Positions 58,701 to 64,000 of a stretch of 64,000 nucleotides of DNA are shown here, piece by piece. Each line of letters begins with the position of its first letter. The first letter of the stretch is position 1. The stretch is from assembly GCA_037576195.1 (NCBI GenBank), contig CM075103.1, positions 32,014,723-32,078,722 of the forward strand, written 5' to 3'. A program made the translations under genes and the position numbers. This DNA comes from Phytoseiulus persimilis. Taxonomy: Eukaryota; Arthropoda; Arachnida; Mesostigmata; Phytoseiidae. The notes under the pieces were generated by a model that worked only from the letters and a program-made list of their open reading frames with translations, searched no databases and was not told the origin of the DNA.

Positions 58701-60434
58701 CGGCCAGCCCCCCCCCTCTCTCTCTACTCCTCCTACAATTCTCTACTCCTCTCTCTACGATTACAGGGACATAGCCGGGCTATGTCACATAGCTCCGCAT
58801 CGAGCGCGAGAAGCTGAGGTAATATGCCAATGCACGAGTTCCGATGCCTCCCCAGGCTTCAGCTGGGCGACCGAGAATTGTGATCTTACTCCACTCGGAG
58901 GGTTAGTGAGGATTCCCCGAGCGTCACACTACCAAATTTCCTCCCCAGGTGTCCGTATTTCTTATTCCCCGGCCAGCAACTGGCCCAGACACTTCGATCA
59001 TGAAAAAAGATAAAAACACATATGTCACTGAGGAACTGGATCAATGAAACCATGACCAAAACCATACCAATGTAGTCTCTCATCCACCTTAGAGTATGTG
59101 AAATACAAAAAACATCCGCATTGATCGACATGGACGAGGACAAATAAATCTTCGATCGAGACGGCTATAGCATCATACCTTACAGATTGGCAGGAGTGGA
59201 AGCAAGGTTCAATCCGGGTTGAACGAGCTGGAGTAGTAAGGTGGAAGAAAGCAGCAGAAACGATATTAGACCAATTAGAAATCCACCATACTCATGAATC
59301 TCGACAAGAAACAAGAATTGTTCCCGTTGTGAACTGTTTCACTTGACGACAAACGGACGAGAGCGAAATCGTGCATGGAGGAAAGTGCGGAAGAGGAATC
59401 TGATGCATAAGGCCAACACGGCAATCGGAAGACTTGATGCGAGAACGCTTCGTTAGGGGAGGGCCTGTGCGAATCGAAACGATACAGGGAGGGCGCCCGA
59501 GTCTCTCGAGATATAAGCCAAGAGCGGAGTTCAATTTACGGCGTCACAATCGGTCGGTGGCTATCTTTAACAACCGAAGGAGGACAGCGCCGGTCCGAGA
59601 ATCAGGAGTCGGAGCAAAACTTTTCCCATGATACTCCTCAGAGCTTCTAGTTTTCGAAACCAACCCGATCGCTGTGAAAAGATTCCCCCCGTAAATCATG
59701 GCTTCGGAAATTTTCGTGGCCCCACTCAGGGACGTATCTCGTGATTTTAACTTTTGTTTGAAAGTTCTCTTCAGACTCTTAGAGCTTCTGTTCTCTACCG
59801 AGGGCGCTCACAAAACGGAACTCGATGAGCGTGGCGCGAGCTTCGGTGGCTACTCTGGGGGCTTCCGCATCGCCCACGGGCCAGAAGAGTATCCCTCTGA
59901 TTTGGTACGAAGGTGATTCGTACTTTAGTCAATAGAGTATTATTAGTCGCGTCTACTCAATCTCAATCCTGTGTTCCCCCTGACTGAGTGAGCTACGTTC
60001 TGGGAGGAAGAGAGAAGCGCAAAATCATTCAGGAGTCGGAGAATCAGAGAAACCGGATTCTCGTCGAGAGTTATTCGCTCCGTGGATCTTTTCGTGATCT
60101 TCCTGATTGAGCTCCCATGCTGACAGAGTCCACTTCCTATGTCCAGGTCGGCGTCCGTCCCTCCAAGGCAGTCCATGAGGACCTGCTCGGGCAGACGTCA
60201 GAGGTGTACCGCCGCTGGTGTCGCCGCACATGAGTCACGATGGCCCCCTCTCGGTACCTTGTGTAACTTGATCTCTGTTCGATGCCTCCTTTTAAGGTAG
60301 CCCTTCCCTGAGTTCGACTTCCCAGCCGATATTTCAGGCTTGGCGGAGCCGCGGGTCGGAACTTGCGCTCACAGCTGATAGCCTCACGATCCTGTAAAAC
60401 TGCCTCACGATGCCTTCTGTCCCCTTCCACCGAG
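58701..60434. other. No assigned gene; should hold upstream SLC23 exons
   Basis: SLC23 proteins have about 300 residues before the first exon I can recognise, so upstream exons are expected here or further left. None could be defended. A 72-codon frame at 59698-59916 is open but unassigned. Confidence 0.3.
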
Positions 60435-61259
60435 AACATCGGAGCGATAAGAATCAGGAAATTTCCCTCTCGTAGGGTCATTCAAGTCGTCGCCCTCATG
60501 AAGCTCGTTTTGGGAAGTCGCGGGGAAGCGGGTTCTGACATTGAATCGGTGAATCGCTGTTAACACGTCCATTGCTACACACGGAGGTGATGTAGCTCGT
60601 TGCTTGTGATTTAAAGGTCGGCGCACTTTTCGTAACGATTCCCGAGCCAATCATCGGCGTAGTTTTCATCGTGATGTTCCCGATGGTGACTGCCGTCGGA
60701 ATCTCCAAACCGCAGCACGTCGACGTGGACTCCTCGAGGAATGTCTTCGTCCTAGAGTCGTCTATGTTCCTCGGACTGTGCGTTACGGGCTGGGTGTCCT
60801 CGCATCCAGACGCACTGAAAATAGGTGAGCCTGTTTTATTAGGTACCAACACGAGAGCTTTACGATGCGACTAAAGGACGGATAGTTGATTCGCGGATCC
60901 TCGGGTTTATCAACGTTTCTCCTCGATCACTTCCAGAATGCAGCCCACTCATTTCGCAAGTCATTCGCGTGCTCCTGAGTACGTCGATGTTTGTGGGCGG
61001 CTTTCTCGGCATTTTAGGCGACAAGACTCTACCTGGTCAGTGGGTCCAGCACTCGACTCCTCTCACCGCAGCAAGGAATTCATCCTAAGACGTGATCCCG
61101 TCGATCGAAGGTCGAGCTGACGAACAAAAACTCTTGAAATCCAGGAACTGCTGAGGAACGAAGTTTGGTCGCGTGGAACAGCTCTCATCAGTCAGAAACA
61201 GGGGGAAACTAGATTTTCGAGCACTTACGACTTCTCGTTCCACCACGGGCTCCCGGCTT
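60435..61259 (+). pseudogene. SLC23-family nucleobase/ascorbate transporter, 3' exons, probably broken
   Basis: Exons 60435-60548, 60617-60824, 60937-61035 and 61145 onward keep phase across all three junctions. They match the second half of sodium-ascorbate/nucleobase carriers: NIGAI and SRRVIQVVALM (TM8 region), VGALFVTIPEPIIG, VMFPMVTAVGISKPQHVDVDS, SRNVFVLESSMFLGL, CSPLISQVIRVLLSTSMFVGG, LGDKTLPG and GTAEERSLVAWN. The last exon meets TAG at 61210-61212. The expected next motif TYDFSFHHGLP lies in another frame (61225-61256) before a second TAG. The upstream half was not found. Either a recent pseudogene or a frameshift in the sequence explains this; an unrecognised tiny exon is less likely. 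Confidence 0.7.
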
Positions 61260-62819
61260 AGACCCAGAAGTTGTCTTTCATGCCCAAAGTGAGGAGTCTC
61301 AAGAGTCGACACAACACCAAGCTGTGAGAAGTTCTCTCTGCATTGTTGGGGTAATATGGTGTTTCTAAACCCTCCACCTATTCCGACCCATCCGCCGCCA
61401 GCCTCCCCGCGGTCAGTCGCCTTTTGGGAACATTGGAGCTGTGAGGAGCTTCTCAATCATCGTGTGGTTCGTTCTCAGGAGGAATCTGGAATTGAAAATG
61501 CAACAGTCGTGAGGAAGAAATATGACATCTCCACCGAGAAACTTGAGCGCAGCACGTGTTCAATTCGATTTCTGTTCATTGTATGGATCAGGAGGCGGCA
61601 GTTATCCGTGAACCTACATTAGGTCGTACATTGGAAGGTTGGACGATAGAGTACGGAATGCCTTCAATATACGAGTCACTTCTGGAGAACTGCTCCGGCC
61701 TCCTCATTGACTTCGAGGCTGCTCACGGAGTTTCTTCCATTGGAAGTTTTCTTGCGACGAGTGGAATGCGGGAAGCCTCCGGCTGACAGGGAATCGTAAC
61801 AAGTGGAGCTCCGTGAGCTATCCGCGTCGAAATGTTCTCCGTTATCCGTGTTACTGGTTTGAGTCCAGGTCAGAGGTTGAAAACGTCTAGTGCAGTGGTC
61901 CATCGAAACTCCAACCCGCGCTCAAGCTCGGAGTGTTCTGCAGCTCTCCGAGATCGCTTCTTATCAGCCACATCGATCTGAACACTCATCATTGGTCTGT
62001 GCGAGCTTTGACTTGCACCTAGGAGATTAGAACAACATTTGAAAACGGCGCAATCCTAGCAGCATCCATTTGCGCTTCGTTCTGCGTCTTAGAATGTCCA
62101 TTAGCCGAGCTCGGTTTTGACGAGGACTCGTTATTTCACACGTTTGCCCGGACTCATCGAGGGAAACTGGGTTGCATGGGGGAAATTCGAAAGCCACGGT
62201 CCTGGAGCCCCGAGCTCCAAAGTTGCCTGCAGATTGACTCCTCAGCCTTTGGGAAGTTCTCAGGATTTGTTTCTATTCGTAGTGACTGTAAAACTTCGCT
62301 GGGCCACTAGAATGTTCTGTCACGAGAGCATAGTTGTTTCGGAATAAAATATTGGAAAGCTTGGTCATTGCCACACCTTTTGCCGCCGGAACACACCTCT
62401 CGACGAAAAGAATTCGATTACGTCATTGAGAAGCCCGCAAGAGTCTTATAAAGAGTGTCCATGACCGCGCTCTTGCCGTGAAAGAGAAAGCATACATTGC
62501 TCCGTCCACGATTCTCTAATCCGTACTACAACAGCGAACTCACACAACTGCGTCGGATATTCTAAATAAGATATGGTGGATGTAGCCGAAAGCTTGAAAG
62601 CGCTATTGCAGACACCGATCATTCGACATCGAGTGCGACGCGGGAATCGTTAGCTCCAAAAGAAGACCATGACTCGGGCTACCGTTCAGTGAAGAGGGAT
62701 TTCACACCTGAGCACGTCACGCGTGACGAACGACATCGCTGATCACGGATCTCAGAGCGTCAGAGAATCTTCTACGGATGTGAAGAAATGGGAGATGGTT
62801 CATTGTACATAAGCATTGC
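61260..62819. other. No assigned gene
   Basis: Short frames only. A C-rich run of proline codons near 61370 and an 88-codon frame at 61356-61622 have no motif. The right end is the 3' flank of the PHGDH gene. Confidence 0.35.
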
Positions 62820-62825
62820 TTTATT
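62820..62825 (-). terminator. Candidate polyadenylation signal of the PHGDH gene
   Basis: TTTATT on the plus strand gives AATAAA on the gene strand, about 155 bases after the stop codon. Confidence 0.45.
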
Positions 62826-62980
62826 TGTCATGAGCATCTCAGCAGTTGGGCACATCTGCGTCCCCGTATTTTTTCCGAACGACTTCGAAAAGCAGATCTT
62901 GAACCCACACTCTTACTGCTTGGTTCCATTCGGTCTGATTCGTCCAGGAGGTATTGGGAATTTGCACGAGATCACAGAGA

Positions 62981-64000
62981 CTAGAAATGAACCTTGGCCC
63001 ACAGTGTCAAGGGGCTAGGAGGCGCGTTGTCCGTACGTAGATCAGCTCCCAAGAAATACTTATGACCGCACGCCACCACAGACTTGACTTTCCCCACCAC
63101 AGAAACGGACCGCACCACTTCGGCCAGACTGTCGGGAGGGCCCATGGCAACTATGACGTTCCCAGACAACGCCAGGCCGCTGCTCAATTCCACCCCGTCA
63201 ACAGCTCGGAGGACGCTGACGTTTCCTGGCGTTCCTTCGAGGACGTGACTGACTCTCGCATCATCGCCTCTCGCCGTTACCTTGATGCACTCTTTGAAGC
63301 CAGCGCAGCAAGAGCTTGCGCTGTTGAGGGCGTATTTCACGTTGAGCTTCTTGGCGAGACTTTCGAAGTTGATGAAATTCGAGTTCTCGCCGAGCGATCG
63401 GAGAAGCCCAACGGTCGCCGCAGAACGGAAAAAGTTGGCTTGCTTGATCATCTCCTCGCCGCAGAGCTCCACCACGATGGAGATGGAAGACGAGCCGCGG
63501 ACGAGAGCTCCGCAAATCTTGCCTAGATTGATGGCCAATTCGGCGCAGCTACGGTTCTCCGGGGCCTGAGACTGTGCCAGGAGCGGAGCGTTGACCGCGC
63601 CTCCGATGCGCTCAGCGTTTTTCAGAGCCACGAATTGCTCCGCGATTTCTATCGCCACCCTGGCCTGGGCTTCTTTCGTGTTCGCTCCCAGATGCGGTGT
63701 GCAAATTACTTTGGGATGCGCGATGAAAGCTGTGTTCTTAGGGGGCTCCTCCTCGAATACGTCGAATCCGGCTCCGGAGGCTTGGCCGGACTCCAAGGCC
63801 GCCAAGAGGTCGTTCTCGTTGACGATGCCTCCTCGAGCGCAGTTGACGATCTTGACTCCCTTCTTGCACCGGGCGAGGGTGGCCGCGTCGATCAGGTTCC
63901 TCGTTTGAGGGATCAGAGGAGTGTGGACGGTGATGTAATCACACTGGGGGAATAAATCATCGAGAGTCATAGCGTCGACGCCGACCTGTGCCGCCACGCT
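62981..64000 (-). CDS. PHGDH: D-3-phosphoglycerate dehydrogenase, 3' part (gene continues beyond window)
   Basis: Oxidises 3-phosphoglycerate to 3-phosphohydroxypyruvate with NAD, the first committed step of serine synthesis in the cytosol. The frame is open from the window edge to the stop at 62981-62983 and gives 339 residues, matching roughly the last two thirds of animal PHGDH. Visible landmarks: DYITVHTPLIPQT, the catalytic Arg step NCARGGIVNENDL, FDVFEEEPP with the catalytic Glu, and HLGANTKEAQ with the catalytic His. The C-terminal regulatory part then follows (GKICGALVRGSSSI, GTPGNVSVLRAVDGVELSSG), the reduced intervening/ACT-like region of animal enzymes. No intron interrupts it. The N-terminal nucleotide-binding start lies outside. 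Confidence 0.95.
   Translation of the reverse strand, partial: SVAAQVGVDAMTLDDLFPQCDYITVHTPLIPQTRNLIDAATLARCKKGVKIVNCARGGIVNENDLLAALESGQASGAGFDVFEEEPPKNTAFIAHPKVICTPHLGANTKEAQARVAIEIAEQFVALKNAERIGGAVNAPLLAQSQAPENRSCAELAINLGKICGALVRGSSSISIVVELCGEEMIKQANFFRSAATVGLLRSLGENSNFINFESLAKKLNVKYALNSASSCCAGFKECIKVTARGDDARVSHVLEGTPGNVSVLRAVDGVELSSGLALSGNVIVAMGPPDSLAEVVRSVSVVGKVKSVVACGHKYFLGADLRTDNAPPSPLTLWAKVHF

Overview
The window looks like nuclear DNA of an arthropod, most likely a parasitiform (phytoseiid-type) mite. That is an inference from the gene families (acid lipase, serpin, SLC46-like and SLC23-like carriers, PHGDH), short GT-AG introns, balanced base composition and many small, decayed mobile elements. 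No bacterial operons, Shine-Dalgarno sites or CRISPR arrays are visible.

Layout. 0.6-4.0 kb: an eight-exon acid lipase gene (+), every exon phase consistent, 463 residues. 4.0-12.4 kb: repeat-rich DNA with a 1.17 kb non-autonomous hAT element flanked by a perfect 8-bp target duplication and nested in a dead non-LTR retroposon, two copies of an unnamed dispersed repeat with small conserved reading frames, and two tRNA-like SINE heads. 12.5-14.2 kb: an inhibitory-type serpin (-), six exons located, first exon not found. 15.9-21.1 kb: a decayed BEL/Pao-like fragment and a block of unassigned long minus-strand frames. 21.9-22.5 kb: a two-exon secreted Gly/Asn-rich protein (-). 24.4-28.4 kb: a 13-exon type I membrane protein (-), possibly of the LolA-like family, function unknown. 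31-34.4 kb: unassigned minus-strand coding-like frames, a mariner relic with clear inverted ends, and a MOSC-domain (mARC-like) gene fragment (+). 38.3-39.9 kb: an intronless SLC46-like major-facilitator transporter (+). 42.3-44.3 kb: a decayed DNA transposon with very long inverted terminal repeats. 47.6-48.8 kb: an unassigned 381-residue frame with a well-placed TATA box. 51.4-58.7 kb: a hAT-type transposase relic, an internally deleted LTR retrotransposon, an inverted pair of 45-bp coding repeat arrays and an R1-like retroposon. 60.4-61.3 kb: SLC23 (nucleobase/ascorbate) transporter exons that run into stops. 63.0-64.0 kb: the 3' part of the D-3-phosphoglycerate dehydrogenase gene (-), leaving the window on the right.

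The host genes are independent, each with its own strand and introns, and no pathway links them. The most unusual thread is a family of 45-bp (15-codon) repeat arrays found at three loci, twice as head-to-head inverted pairs. At two of those loci they lie beside a conserved dispersed repeat, so they may belong to an undescribed fold-back-like element or repeat-protein family.
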